From assembly GCA_024138015.1 (NCBI GenBank), contig JAMXBB010000007.1, positions 83,996,902-84,060,901 of the forward strand: a stretch of DNA of 64,000 bases. The letters run 5' to 3'. Shown in pieces: positions 1 to 12,390 of this stretch (position 1 is the stretch's first letter; each line of letters opens with the position of its first letter). The notes below the pieces were generated by a model. That model worked only from the letters and a program-made list of their open reading frames with translations, was not told where the DNA came from and made no database searches. A program made the position numbers and the translations under genes. The stretch comes from Lumnitzera littorea. Taxonomy: Eukaryota; Streptophyta; Magnoliopsida; Myrtales; Combretaceae.

Positions 1-148
1 TTGTCTCACTTAAAAAGTTGAGCTATTAAAATAAACAAGTTTAAAGTTTAGGTACTAAAATAAAAAAAGAAATATGAAAGTTCAAATACTCGTGCTGGCT
101 TTATCTTAAGAAAAAATTAACTATAAGAACTTTCTAATAAAATATCAT
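1..148. other. AT-rich flank, nothing recognised
   Basis: Short AT-rich stretch before the solo LTR. I see no gene or repeat boundary in it. Bases 144-148 (ATCAT) are the left flank of the solo LTR and may be a decayed copy of the target-site duplication. Confidence 0.5.
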
Positions 149-2220
149 TGTCAAGCCTGATTTTTTCCCGATTTTATAAATTAGTCTTTTTTAAATCGAT
201 TAATATTAAACCATACTCGTTTAATACTGATTCTTAACTAAAATTTAAAGAAAACTGGCTTTTTTTATCTTTAAAAATATTTTGGAGTTGGCACTCGACT
301 AGAGTAAAAAAAAAAAAAAGTTAAATTATAACCAATTTAGTAGATTAGTTACAATTTAGTTATTAATCTTTTTGATAAAACTAATTTTATTAACGGTTTT
401 AAGAATTAGAAAATTAAGTCTAGAGGTTAAGTTTTTTAAACCGTTATAGATACCATTGACTTTTCAAATTTAAATTTAACCCTTAAAAGCATCTTTCGAA
501 AACTATCCTATAAAACGAAACACGATCATTGGTTAACAAATTGAATCTTATTCTATTAAATTGGATAAATTTAAACTAAATTAGAAGAAATCTAAGATTT
601 TTTTCATTTTTTACTAAATTGAGTAACTAATAGTGAAAAAAAAAAACTAAATTTTTCATATTTTATGTCGCCTCAAAGGTACCTATGTACCCACTATTTG
701 GGATCAGGCATACATATTTTTTTTAGAAAATATTAGTAAGTTGGTTAATTTTAAATTTGAAAAATGATCGAGTTTACGTCTCTTAGTTATTTCATTTTAT
801 TTTAAAAAAACACCTAAGAGAAAAGGGTCATAATTTGGTGATTTCATTTTTGGGAAATTTTAAAATATCCAAATTTTTTAAAAAATGTCCATTTATTTTT
901 ATTTATTTGGAAAAAAATTCTAGGTGATAAAATTTTTTTAAAAAATCTTAAAGAATATAAATACAATTTTTCATGAAATGTGCAATTATCATAGCTAACA
1001 TGCCTAATTATAAAAAAAAAATACTTAAATCATGAAAAAGATACCTAATTATAGAGAAGAAACATAAACCATGGAAAAAATGCCTAAATTATGTAAAAGA
1101 TACCTAAATTGTAAAAAAGATATTTGAAAAATGCCTTTCTAAGTGATAAAATGGTTTTTATATATTTTCTTCATTTTATTGTCTTATATATATATTTATT
1201 ATTTATTTTTTTCATTTCTTTACTAAAATATCAAAATAAAAAAAAAAACTTCTTCCTCTTTCTTTTTTCTTTTTTTTCATTTTTTCTTTCTCTTTCTTCT
1301 TTTTTCCTTTTCGAATTCTTTTCTTCTTTTTGTTTTTTTCTCTCTTTTTTTAATGGGTTACAATTACAATACAACAAATTGAAAAAAAAAAAATACAATA
1401 GAATATTACAAAGACAATAAAAATAATAAAAAAAAAACAAAGGAAGCAAGGAGAGGGGATGCGAACCAAGCTAAAGGGGATACAGGTTGGATCTTCAGTA
1501 GGCAGGTTGGATTCGATCGAGTTAGAAAACTCTCGATATGGGTAGTTTTTAGTATAACTTGTCCTAATTCAAAAAGCCCCGAGCTTACGGGAATCCCAAA
1601 GAGAGAAAAAAAGGCCGAATAGAGAGAGAAGCATTTGTGAATAGATTTTAGTGATTATGAGTGATGAGTTGATAATTTATAGTAAAATGAAATCCTTTAT
1701 TTATAGGTATCATGGTCAAGTTAAGAATAGAAAATATTAAATACAATATAATTTTCTTCTATGTTTGGGCTAAGCAAATCTAAATAACATATGATGCTAA
1801 ATACAAAGCTGCGTATGGAAAACATAATTAATATACACCAAGAGTGTACTTATTACACGTATGCAACATCAAGTTAGAGTATATTATTATCAGACCATTG
1901 GCATGTGTCTTATTTATATGTGCAATACGATATCTACCTAAGCTAGCTTTGAATTTAAACCCAAACCCAATATTTCTCTTATAAAAAAAAAAAACTTATT
2001 ATTAAAACCTATAGCTTATTATTTTAAAAACTTTTTTAAATTTCCTACTTTTTGTGGTTTTTCTATTTTTTTTTTGTATTTTTGTAACATTTATTATTTT
2101 TTTTGTGTTTTTTTTTTCTATAAATTTTCCATTTTTTTTTTGTATTTTTCCTTCATTAGAACCCTTTCCCCTATCTTAAAAATTCTAAAAATAGAAAGGA
2201 GCAAAAATTAGATGTCTATA
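149..2220 (-). mobile_element. Solo LTR of the Tat/Ogre family
   Basis: This stretch matches the LTR at 49758-52049 in order and orientation. On the + strand both begin TGTCAAGC and both end in a GTCTATA motif preceded by CAAAAATTAG. They share the blocks 'ggagttg(g/c)c', 'caaaggt(a/g)cctatgtac' and 'ggatcag'. A TATA-like box on the - strand (reverse complement of 1694-1707) lies where the full element has its own. No polypurine tract or internal element sequence follows 2220, which fits a solo LTR left by LTR-LTR recombination. The flanks ATCAT (144-148) and GCCAT (2221-2225) differ by two transitions and may be the decayed 5-bp duplication. A run of pyrimidines (about 1240-1350) gives meaningless low-complexity open frames on both strands. 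Confidence 0.75.
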
Positions 2221-2978
2221 GCCATAATGAGAGAATGCCATATAAATAGCCAAAAAAGGGGAAAAAGAAAGGAAAAAATAAGGGACGGGGTGGGGGGGAA
2301 GAAATCAATTGGGAGAGAATTGTTGAAGAGTAACCTACTTGTGATACCAAGGGGAAGCCAAAATTCAAGTATAACTTAAGGGGGATAATCACCGCAACAA
2401 GTTGCTTGCTATGTAACGAGTATCGCAGTAAGCTATTCAAGTATGCTAATGTATCACATAGTTAATGACTTGCTATGACATGTATCATGTGGTGATGGCT
2501 CCTTACCAATGTTTATTATTTGAATCTTAAACTAACAACTCTTTACATAAAAGTTCAAGGTGTGACTTTACATATTGGTGCAACGATCATCTTATGGAAA
2601 GTCAGACATCCGACTTTTATACATATTATGATTAGTAAAACTACATTGATGACAAAGATATATATTTCTTGCAATGAATTGCTTGCCACGAGCTAAATGC
2701 CATAAGAAGCAACTCATTGCCAAAAGTTTTTGTTGTGCAAATTACATTGCATTCAAATATAGGTAAATGGAAAAATTATTAGAAGTATCTATTTGTAATG
2801 AAGCTTCATTCATTTAAATTATTTGCTGTGGAATCCTAAATTTTGTGTAGTGAAGCATTGAATTTGATCTTATGCTTGCACCTAGTTGGATAAGACGATG
2901 AAACATTCCTTTAACCCTTATATATTTAATCTACTAAACACAGTTGTAAAGAAAGCATCATGAATTACTATATACATA

Positions 2979-2997
2979 TGTGTGTGTGTGTGTGTGT
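2979..2997. repeat. (TG)n microsatellite
   Basis: Nineteen bases of uninterrupted TG repeat inside AT-rich intergenic DNA. Confidence 0.9.
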
Positions 2998-3672
2998 CTA
3001 GATTCATTGCTCATCATTTTACATAAGGTATCAATTCTAACAAAGCTTTTTTTTTTATTATCACTGAATAATGAAGTTATGATAATCAAGCAAAATTAAA
3101 AGGATAAGGAGACGCTATATTTGCAAAATCTTAATTTCACGAATGTATAAGTTAGTAATAATATTTGCTTGCCCATTTTTCAAAAGAAAGATTTATTTTG
3201 AGAATAATGTTAAATGTAATATTTACTAGTAGATCATCTACTGTGTTAGAAATTAAATAAACTATTATGAATAGTTATAAATACTCAATAGTGAAACTTT
3301 TTCTACAAATTCAATCTTCTCTACTCTCTCTCTCATGCTTGAAAAATAGTCTATAAGAGAAAAAAAAAATTAAAATTCACAAAACTTAAATTCATATTAT
3401 CGAATTCCATATTTATTAGATAGACATGGAGCAAAATGTGTATAAACATCATTTTCCATGGTAAAATATATGTAATTAAATTAATCTATTGACTAGGTCC
3501 TAGTTGATGTTAATCTTATATTTTCTATCAATCTGTATGATGGATCAATTGAAATGTCAAATCTAAAAATTTGTTGAATGAATAAATTAAGAATTTGTGC
3601 ACATAAAACTTTTGATTCTCTTTTAATGTGTGTAAATTCCTTTTATCTATTTACATGAAAGGAGATTATATA

Positions 3673-3807
3673 GTGCAGTCATTTAAAAGTAACTATACAT
3701 TCGATGAGTTCATTTTTATTATAAATGGGTCTTATTTATTATAAATAGGGTAATTCACAGTAACTTAAACATGATTTCATTGTAAAGTTACTTTTAAGTG
3801 ATTGCAC
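3673..3807. repeat. Small inverted-repeat (foldback/MITE-like) element
   Basis: The arms at 3673-3694 and 3786-3807 are 22 bp each and match as inverted repeats at 20 of 22 positions. Both mismatches are transitions. The whole unit is 135 bp. The arms start GTGCA(G/A)TCA. No clear target-site duplication is seen, so the transposon family is unassigned. Confidence 0.5.
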
Positions 3808-3832
3808 TTTAGAATTTTCTTGGAGTTGAATG

Positions 3833-3982
3833 AAAGTGGTAGATAAATGAAGGAGGAATATGATATTGAGAGAGGTTGATGGTGCTTTGCATGGAGAGAA
3901 AAACAAAAGTGGTAGATAAATGGAGGGAGGAATATGATATTGAGAGAGGTTGGTGGTGCTTTACATGGAGAGAAAAACAAAT
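3833..3982. repeat. 73-74 bp tandem duplication, two copies
   Basis: Two adjacent copies of a block beginning 'aagtggtagataaatg' and ending 'ggagagaaaaacaaa', with period 73-74 bp. They differ at only a few positions, so the duplication is fairly recent. A 67-codon open frame on the - strand across the copies is a by-product and not a gene. Confidence 0.85.
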
Positions 3983-4246
3983 AAGTGATTAACTACATAT
4001 AAAACATTTTACAATAAAGTGCAAATCATTATGTTAGGTATAGCTTATGGTAAGTGAAAAAGGTATATATAATGTACATACCATAAAGGTGAATGAATGA
4101 TATTCTCTTAATATGTATTAATAGATAAGTAGTAATTGAAACATATATAATATGCTATATATGTGTGTATATATACAAATGTATATAATATATTTTATTC
4201 TGTGTATGACATACTTACACATATTATGTATAAATGCAAACGCAAT

Positions 4247-6491
4247 TGTAAAACCCTGAATTTAAATAAAAATGATTTAGTAAAATATAGGGAGTTTCTA
4301 AAATAAAAGACTTGGTATGGTATGTAATTGGTTTTAAGTAGCAAGGGCAAAAGGTTCCACAAAAACTTTCAAACCCCTCCTTCCCCACTACATTTTTTTT
4401 TCCCACTATGCTACATCCATCTTATGTTATTTCTTTACTAAACCAAAAAATCGTCAAGAAAACTCCTAAGAAGACCTTTAAGGTTTTGATTCAAGGAGTT
4501 TGTTCATTCTAACCAAATCAAATGTAAGATTCCACAAGGAGATCACATGCTAGAGTAAGTTTCCATATTCCTTATTACAAGAATTTTATTTTCTTCAAGG
4601 AAAGGCAAAGAAAACTCAAGGTACTCCATTTTTTGTAGAGTTGAGCTTTTAGGTTGTATTGTTGTTCCTTTCTTACGGAGAAACTCAAGAAAATCGCATA
4701 TTAATAAGTTCTTCTACCAAATCTTATGGAATTCTTTATGGTTCTTGTCAAGTGGTGCGTTTAAATTGTGAAAACTCCCTATCATAGTGCTTAGAGGCAA
4801 GGTTTGCATCTAATAAGTGTGGAATTCACTAGGTTTTGTGTAAGTTGTTTAACCCTTATTGCTGTTTAATTCCTTTAGTATTGTTATTGATGTGTTGGGT
4901 TAGAATCGGTGGTTCTTGGGGTGGATAAAGGGTTGTCTTGATGGAGTTTAGGACTAGTTAAGGTTCAACTTGGTTCGTTTGAAGTTTTGGTGAATTGCTA
5001 GGGTTGCTACTGTTAAGCTTAGGGTAAATTTTAAAGGAGAAAATTGTGTTCAAGGGGAATGTAACCAAGAACTACGGTTGTAGTCATGAGTGTGTTCTTC
5101 CTAAGGTATTCTTAAATGTGTCAAGTGAGGAAGAAACAAGGAAATTTTGGTTAAAGAGGACTACAACCAAGGTTCATAGCCATGGTCCTCACTATGCTTC
5201 AACGTAGAGACTACGGCCATAGTACATAGCCATGATCCTTAGCCATATACCTGTATTATCTTTTGAATCTTCTTTTTCATCCAAAAACTATCCTTAATGA
5301 GTTTTAAACAAATTTCTTTCATCAAAATGTTTATAAAACTTTCTTTTTTAAGGGTTAGTTCAAGAATTTTTTTAAAAACTTAGGTTTTAGTGAAAGGTTG
5401 AGTGTTAGGAATGTGTAGGTGCTTTAGTGACTAAGTTAGGAGCTTAGTTACTTGTTTATGTGGTGTACTAGGTTTTGTATCGTAGAGCATTGACAAACAT
5501 ATTGAGCACTTCATTAGAATCAAGTATGCAATACTTGCTTGTGTGTTTGTGCTTATTAGTTTAGCACTAAATGGACTCGATATAAATCTAGCCTAATTAA
5601 TGACTGTGTTGCTTATGCTTGACTTCAACCTTCTATTGGTAAGGTCCAATGTGGTTAGTGAAGTACTTGATGATCTTTCAATATGGTTGGTAAGGCACCT
5701 ATTAATCTTTAAGCACGTTGTCCCAACTAGAGTCCCGCACTAAGAGGAATTAGGTAGATCTAGGTTTGTTATTAGTTACTTAGTTACTTGATTACTGAGT
5801 TACTCGGATATTTGGTTGTTTGTGTAGGGAGTCATAAGTTACTCCAAGTCTTGAGACACCAAGACTTTGTTGGTGGCTAGCTTAATTATTGAAGATATAA
5901 ATTGGTTTCTTATTGTATTCATTATTGCTACTCATATGCACATGAAATGTGGTTACTTGATCATGCATATGTACTTTCAATATTTCGTACCAAGCATAGC
6001 TCACCCTCCAGGAATTGTTGTTATTTAGCTACAGGTTTAGGTTAATATGATTTCATTGAGCTTCATGATGATGGCAACTATGATTATTTTCATTATGAAA
6101 AGGGATGGAGATCACTACTTTGAAGATGTGTTAGGTTATGCATAGAATAGACAATAAGAATGGATTGGAGCTAGGACATTGTTTTATACTTATAACATGT
6201 TATTTATTCTGTTCATTGATTTATGGGATGGAGTCACCGATGGCTCCTATATATTATGTATTTAATGTTACATGTTAGAGTTGTGAGTTTTCTTAATTAA
6301 GATGCTACAGTTATGTTATCCTAATAGGTAATGCGAGATCCTTATATAGTTGGAGTTATTTATACGAGAGTTGGTGATCATTAGTTATTTGTGGATTTTA
6401 GATAAGGCATAAGTTCCTAGACACCTTAGTGCATTAACCTTTAAGGGTGGCATGTGGTGGGTTGTAACTTCCCAAGTTCTAGGACGTTACA
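4247..6491 (+). mobile_element. 5' LTR of LTR retrotransposon 1
   Basis: About 2245 bp, beginning TGTAAAACCC and ending GTTACA, with TG...CA ends. It is repeated in direct orientation at 8973-11169, with shared blocks such as 'cagggagtt'-type starts, 'caaacccctccttcc', 'aggtagatcta' and 'catgtggtg/catatagcg' near the end. Copy differences are mostly transitions plus indels. The longest difference is near 5500-5640, where this copy has extra sequence. No open frame of note. Confidence 0.75.
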
Positions 6492-8972
6492 GTTGTATTG
6501 ATATTAGAAGTTGAGTTAAAGGATCCTTAGAGCATTAGGAATTGAATCCTTAAGACGGTAAAATATGAGGAGCATGAGTAGTTAAGGGTTAAGGTTAAAT
6601 ATAGGAGAATGGTTCTTATTAAAGATTTAGGGTGAGTTGCCAATCTCACCTAAATATCTTTTTCCTCACTATTGTATTACTATTTGTTACTAGTTAATAT
6701 TTATACTTTCCTATTTTAGTTGTCAACTTTTCCTATATTGCTTTGACCTTGTTTTCTACTTAATTTCCTATCACATTTTACTCATTATATTTGGTATCAT
6801 CTTTATATATATATTCAGTACCAGTCTCTTTTTGTTGTTGCTCTCTTAATATAGCTTACTTGGATGTGTGGTGGAAGAAGAGTTGAATTAGTATAGTGGA
6901 GACAAAGTTAGCGTAAGAATTGATGGAGCCAATTCCCTTGATATGCTTAGTAATGTAACATAAATAAAATACTTAGTAAGGAATGAAATATAAATTGCTT
7001 AATTTATAATAAGGATAGGGAAACAATTTAACAATATGGTATTCATACATACCTATATGCACATTCGTAAGCAAGACTTAACAAAACTATAAGTGATAGT
7101 GTAAATCTATGAATAATAGGGAAATAACATAAAATTTTAATGCTTAAAGAGAGAGTTAAAAATCCATAGCATTAAATAAGAAGAAATAACCAACTAATGA
7201 ATTGAAAATATTCAATAACTTAAGTAGTATATCATAACGCCTCTTAAGACAAACAAGATACCTTTAAGAAAATGTACGATAAGATAGAAACTAAAGAACT
7301 AAATACTAATGTTAACACCAAGGTAAAATAGGAACCTGCTTCATTAAATTACCTATAGTGGGTGTTAACGCAATAATCAATAAAAGTTACCAATTTAAAG
7401 ACTAATAATTAATAATAGTGGCAAATCAAGTAAAAGATTAAAAACATAAATTGGTGTTTCGATATATGTTTCTTCTTTCATGGTGATTTAAGGTCATGTC
7501 TAGTGTAACGATGTGTCAGTTGTGTAGATGTATTGTGTTTAGTCGTACTATGTAAGTCAAGTCAAGTTATTGGTCTCATCTTTTGATATTGGTCGTGTAT
7601 ATTACTTGTTAACCCCATATTTAAGTGCATCTATTCCAAAATGTATAATATGGAGATTCTTCAATACTAAAGAACTAAAGTGAGAAAATATGTGGAGTAT
7701 TAACTAATGGACTAAAGATTAAAACACAACTAATAAAGTATCCTAATAATAAATAATAAACAAATTAACAATATATAGCAAGTCTAAAGGTAAGTAAATT
7801 ATAAATAAATATAAGCTAGATTACTATAGTAATAATAATAAGGAATAGTAACTAAAGTGATTACAAAGAATAATGAAATGCACAAAATTCAGCAAACCTA
7901 ATAAAGCTTAATAGAGTAAATTAAAGAGTGAGATCAATCTTAAAGGATGCAAAAGTATTGATAGTAAATGAACAGACTACATTAAGATCTATAAAGGAAA
8001 TAATTAATTAATATGGCTTAACCAATTGAAAAAGAATAATAATAGTATTGATGGCAATAGTAAGACTTTTTCTTATATTCTAATAATGAGCTAAGGACAA
8101 GTGAAGGAAATGAGTGGTCGTTGAGTGAGGTGCCGTAGTAGTAAATGTAGGGTAACTCAAGAACTGTTAAGATTGAATGTTGAATATAGAGCATATTAGA
8201 GAATTTAGTGCTTTTACCTTGGAATCGTAAAGTTGCTCAAGGAATTGTAATGACCAAAAAGGTAGTGTGACATAATGACAAATCATGCCTTAAGGCTAGA
8301 GACTAGTATTGGAATATTATATGATAAGAGTATGTTGTTGTGGAGTTAAGGTGATGGAGGGTTGACTTACACATGTTAAGAATATTAAGATTGTTAAGAT
8401 GAAATGTTGCAAAGGTTTAACCTCAACGTAAAGGGATAAGAATGGAGTAAATAAAGGAGTAACAAAAAAAGTGAGTAATTAAGTTCCTTAGGAATCAAAG
8501 ACGGAATTTATTCACAAACTAAGAGATTTAGGATGTAAATAGGATAATAGTAGTTCTAAGCCAACAATTGAGGAGGCAAGGGAGTGTTATGGGTCAAAAG
8601 AAAGAAACCTTAGGTAAAGGGGCACAAATTATTTGGTAGATTGTGTTGGAATCTAATTTGGCAATGAAAAGAATGAGTTTTACTAACTAGGTAGCTAACT
8701 TAATAAAGGAAGGTAAATGAGAATGCTTGACTCAAAGAAGAGGAAGAATGGGTAATGACTAGGGTTGTGGTTGAACTTGATAAAAGAAGTAAAGAAAAGT
8801 TAACGTTATAAGGGCATAGATGATAAAGATTAAATAGGAGTTGGAGGAAAAGGACATAAGGAAGGAGTATTTAAAGTTGTTTTAGAATACAAATGTGAAC
8901 TTTTGATAACAAAAGTTCTATTAGGGGGGGTGGGGGAGGGGGTGGGGGGTGTGCATGCAGTAGGGTAAAGGA
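6492..8972 (+). mobile_element. Interior of LTR retrotransposon 1, non-coding
   Basis: About 2.5 kb between the two LTRs. No gag or pol motif could be read in any frame. TGATATTAGAAG at 6499-6510, seven bases after the LTR, matches the usual plant primer-binding site TGGTATCAGAGC at 8 of 12 positions, with three of the four differences being transitions. A G-rich run (8924-8949) and 'agggtaaagg' precede the 3' LTR and could be the polypurine tract region. The element resembles a non-autonomous (LARD-like) or totally decayed Ty3/Gypsy type. Confidence 0.6.
6499..6510 (+). other. Decayed primer-binding site (initiator Met tRNA type)
   Basis: TGATATTAGAAG, 8 of 12 matches to the plant initiator-Met tRNA site. 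It lies seven bases after the LTR end, the same spacing as the better-preserved site at 32064-32075. Three of four differences are transitions of the deamination type. Confidence 0.5.
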
Positions 8973-11169
8973 TTATAAAAATCAGAATTTAAATAAAAAG
9001 AATTTAGAAAAATGTAGGGAGTTTATAAAATAAAAGACTTAGTATGGCATGTAATTGGGTTTAAGCAACAAGGCCAAAAAGTTCCATGAAAAGTTTCAAA
9101 CCCCTCCTTCCTACTACGTTTGTTTTATTTCCCATTATCCCACATCCATCTTATGTTATTTCTTTACCAAACCAAAAAACCATCAAGAAAACTCCCAAGA
9201 ATATCTTTAGGATTTGGACTCAAGGAGTTTGTGCATTTTAGCCGAAGCTAAATGCAAGATTCTACAAGAAGATTACGTGCTGAGGTAAGTTTCCATGTTC
9301 CTTATCACAAGAATTCGATTTTCTTTAAGGAAAGGAGAATAAAACTCAAGTTATTTTGTTTTCTGTAGAGTTAAGGCTATTAGGTTATGTTGCTTTTTCT
9401 TTCTTGTAGAGAAACTCAAGAAAACCGCATATTGGTAAATTCTTCTGCCAAATCTTAGGGAATTCTTTAGGGTTCTTGTTGAGTGGCACATGTAATATGT
9501 GAAAACTCCCCATGACAATGCTTAGAGGTGAGGTTTGCATTTAGGAAGTATAGAATTCGCTAGGTTTTGCGGAAGTTGTTTAACCTTTAATGTTGTTTAA
9601 TTCCTTTAGTATTTGTTGTTAATGTGTTGAGCTAGAATCTATGGTTCTTAGGATAGATCAAGGGTTGTCACAATGGAGTTTAGGAGTAATTAGGGTTGAA
9701 CTTGGTTTGTGTAAAAGTTTTGGCAAATTGCTAAGGTTGCTGGTGTTGAGTTTAAGGTGAATTTCAAAGGAGAAAATTATGTTCAAGGGGAATACAATCA
9801 AGAATTACCGTCGTAGTGGTGATTATGCTCCTCCCAAGGGGTTCGTAATTGCGTTGAGCAAGGAAGAAGCAAGTAAATTTTGGTTAGAGAGGTTTATGGC
9901 CAAAGTTCATGGATGTAGTCCTCATCATGCTTCAGTAAAGTGACTATAATAATGGTACATAGTTGTAATCCCTAGCTGTGTACTAGTATTGTCTTATGAA
10001 CCTTCTTTTTCATCCAAAAACTATCTCTAATGAGTTTTAAACAACTTTCTTGCATCGAAAAGTTTATAAAACTTCCTTCTTTTGAGGGCTGGTTCAAGGA
10101 TTTTTTTTAGAAACTTAGGTTTTAGTGATGGGTTGAGTGTAAGGAATGTGTAGGTGCTTTAGTGATTGAGTTAGGAGTTGATTTACTTGTTTATGTGGTG
10201 TACCAAGTTTTATATTGTAAAGCATTAAGAAACGTATTGATCAATTTGTTAGAGTTAGGTTAGTAGTAAATGGACTCAATATAAATCTTCCCTAATGGCT
10301 TTAAACTCCCATTAGTAGGGTCCAATGTGGCTAGTGATCTTTGCACGACACTAACCTAAGTGGAGTCCCGTATGGAGAGGACCTAGGTAGATCTAGATTG
10401 GTTATCGGTTACTTGGTTACTCAGTTATTTAGTTACTCAGATACTTGGTTGCTTATATAGAAGGTTATAAGTTACCACAAGCTATGGGATGCTAAGACCA
10501 TGTTAGTTGACAATTTAATTATTAAAGATATAAACTGGTTGCTTATTGCATTCTTTATTGCTACTCATATGCATGTGAAATGTAACTGCTTGATCATGTG
10601 CATATGCTTTCGATATTTCATATTAAGCATAGCTTACCCTATGGGGGTTGTTGTTTTTAGCTATAGGTTCAAGTTAAGATGATATTATTTAGGTTTATGA
10701 TGATGCTAGCTATGATTGTTATTATTATGAAAATGGATGGAGATTATGACTTTGAAGATGTGTCGAGTTTTGCATAGAATAGACGATAAGCATGGAGTGG
10801 AGCTGGGATATGATTTTATACTTGTAACATGTTATTTATACTACTCATTGATTTGTAGGATGAAGTCACTTGTGACTCTTGTTGATTATGTATTTAATGT
10901 TACATATTAGAGTTGTGAGTTTTCTTAGTTAGGATGCTATAGTTATGTTATCTTAGTAGATGATGTGAGATCCTTATATAGTTGGAGATGAGTGGGCATT
11001 TATGTCCCTCTTTTATTAATCATGGAGGAGTTATTTATTTAAGAGTTGATGGATTATCATTAATTAGTTGTGGCTTTTAGATAGGTTACAAATTTCTAAG
11101 CATCTTAGCGTATCAGCCTTTAAGGTAGCATATAGCGAGTTATAGCTCCTTAAGTTTTGGGATGTTACA
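8973..11169 (+). mobile_element. 3' LTR of LTR retrotransposon 1
   Basis: About 2197 bp, a direct repeat of 4247-6491 and ending GATGTTACA. Its first bases (TTATAAAAATCAG) are mutated compared with TGTAAAACCCTG in the 5' copy. It has a short extra block near 10990-11030 that the 5' copy lacks. The flanks GCAAT (left of element) and ATAAC (right) do not match, so no target-site duplication is seen. Confidence 0.75.
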
Positions 11170-11756
11170 ATAACATTATTATATATATTATTTATAACAC
11201 TACATTGTGTTTGTAATATAATATATAAAACAAGATATACTTAATGCCATATACTATATGATGAGAATATATACATATGTATACATGATGTATATCTCTC
11301 TGTGTATGCGTGCATATATATAGAAAAAATCTCTCTCTATATAAAATACAATACATGTTACATCAAAGGATTAAGAAAGTCAAAGAACAAAAAAAGAAAA
11401 GAGTTAAGGAATTGCTTGTGCAATATATTAAAATAAGAAAAGTTTAATAACTATTGACTATATTCCAAAACGACCTTGGTATTTGTGGTTATATTATAAA
11501 CTTAATACTACAATTAATGAGTTGAAGCAAACATTAATTAAGTTTGCAATATAGATTTGCATGAAGAGAACATTATAATTAAAATTTTTAATCTATTTTT
11601 TGTGGTAGTCATTGTAAAAGAATAATTTCTCTACTCTGTATTCACTTTATTATAGAAAATAAATGGGTTGCAAGAAAAATTGCATACATTATTCACAAAA
11701 TAATGGAAGATATGTTGACAAGTTAGGATCTTGTAGGCTTAACTAATAAGAAGTTC
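11170..11756. other. AT-rich intergenic DNA
   Basis: AT-rich with short TA and CT runs. No gene or clear repeat seen. It leads into the RNase H-type remnant. Confidence 0.5.
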
Positions 11757-12390
11757 CTCTCAATTGTAGCAGTAATAATGTGGTATATTTGGACTTACAT
11801 GAATTTTTGTGTTTTTAATAAGTCTCCAAATCCAACAACTTGTGTGCATGAAATTTGTCAAGAATTAGCTACTATATTATCCTCTCACAAATTGAATAGT
11901 TCTCTATAGAATGTGTTGGATTCAATTAGGATGTGAAGTTCTACAATTGGAAATTCCCATTTGTAGTAGCAAGAAAAGTGGATAATGGGAATTATTAAAA
12001 TTAATTGTGATGTATCCATTAATATTGAAAGGGATAGTGGTAGTTTAGGAATTATGTATACGAAGGTCCATGTTGAGGAAAATGAAGCTCTAGCAAGGTG
12101 ATCTTTTAATTGCTTCTAGAAGAGGTTAGTTGAGAATTAAAGTTGACTCTGACTCGCTTATAGTGTTTCAATTAGTATAAAACCTAACAAAGAGCTCTTT
12201 GAGAATGTTGAGAACCATTAGAGGTATTTTAAAAGTTTTAAGTCTTTTTTTCAATCTTATAGTGTTTCTTATATCCTTAGACATGTTAATGAATGTGCTC
12301 ATTAGGTAGCAGTTTAGGTAAAAAGTGGAATGTGCTATAATTTTTGGGTCAACAAACCCTCACCCGATCTAGTTAGAGTACTTTATTTTG
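11757..12390 (+). pseudogene. RNase H-type remnant of a non-LTR retroelement
   Basis: One frame reads IMWYIWTYMNFCVFNKS, the 'W.IW..RN..VF' motif typical of the end of plant LINE reverse transcriptases. About 70 codons later another reads GIIKINCDVSINIERDSGS, the start of the plant RNase H-like domain ('IKVNCDGA...'). Then come EENEALAR (the EAEAxA region), KPNKELFENVENH and YILRHVNECAH (the 'HVxRExNxxAHxLA' region). The frame is broken by stops such as those after HKLNSSL and EALAR, and by shifts. The catalytic DG pair reads DV. It is a dead fragment. A host RNase H-like pseudogene is a less likely alternative. Confidence 0.65.

Larger units (their letters stand above)
2221..4246. other. AT-rich intergenic DNA
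   Basis: No protein-coding gene seen. It holds a (TG)n microsatellite, an inverted-repeat element and a short tandem duplication, listed separately. Around 3240-3350 a TATA-like 'gttataaatac' is followed by a CT-rich run. This looks promoter-like or LTR-like, but no gene follows. Confidence 0.5.

Noticed and set aside
1124..1449. Opposed open frames of 98 and 72 codons (Phe-rich / Lys-rich)
   Set aside because: Pyrimidine-run low complexity inside a solo LTR. No family resemblance.
3240..3420. Promoter-like stretch: TATA box, CT-rich leader, TGTTAGAA start
   Set aside because: No gene follows, and I found no second LTR copy, so neither promoter nor Copia LTR is supported.
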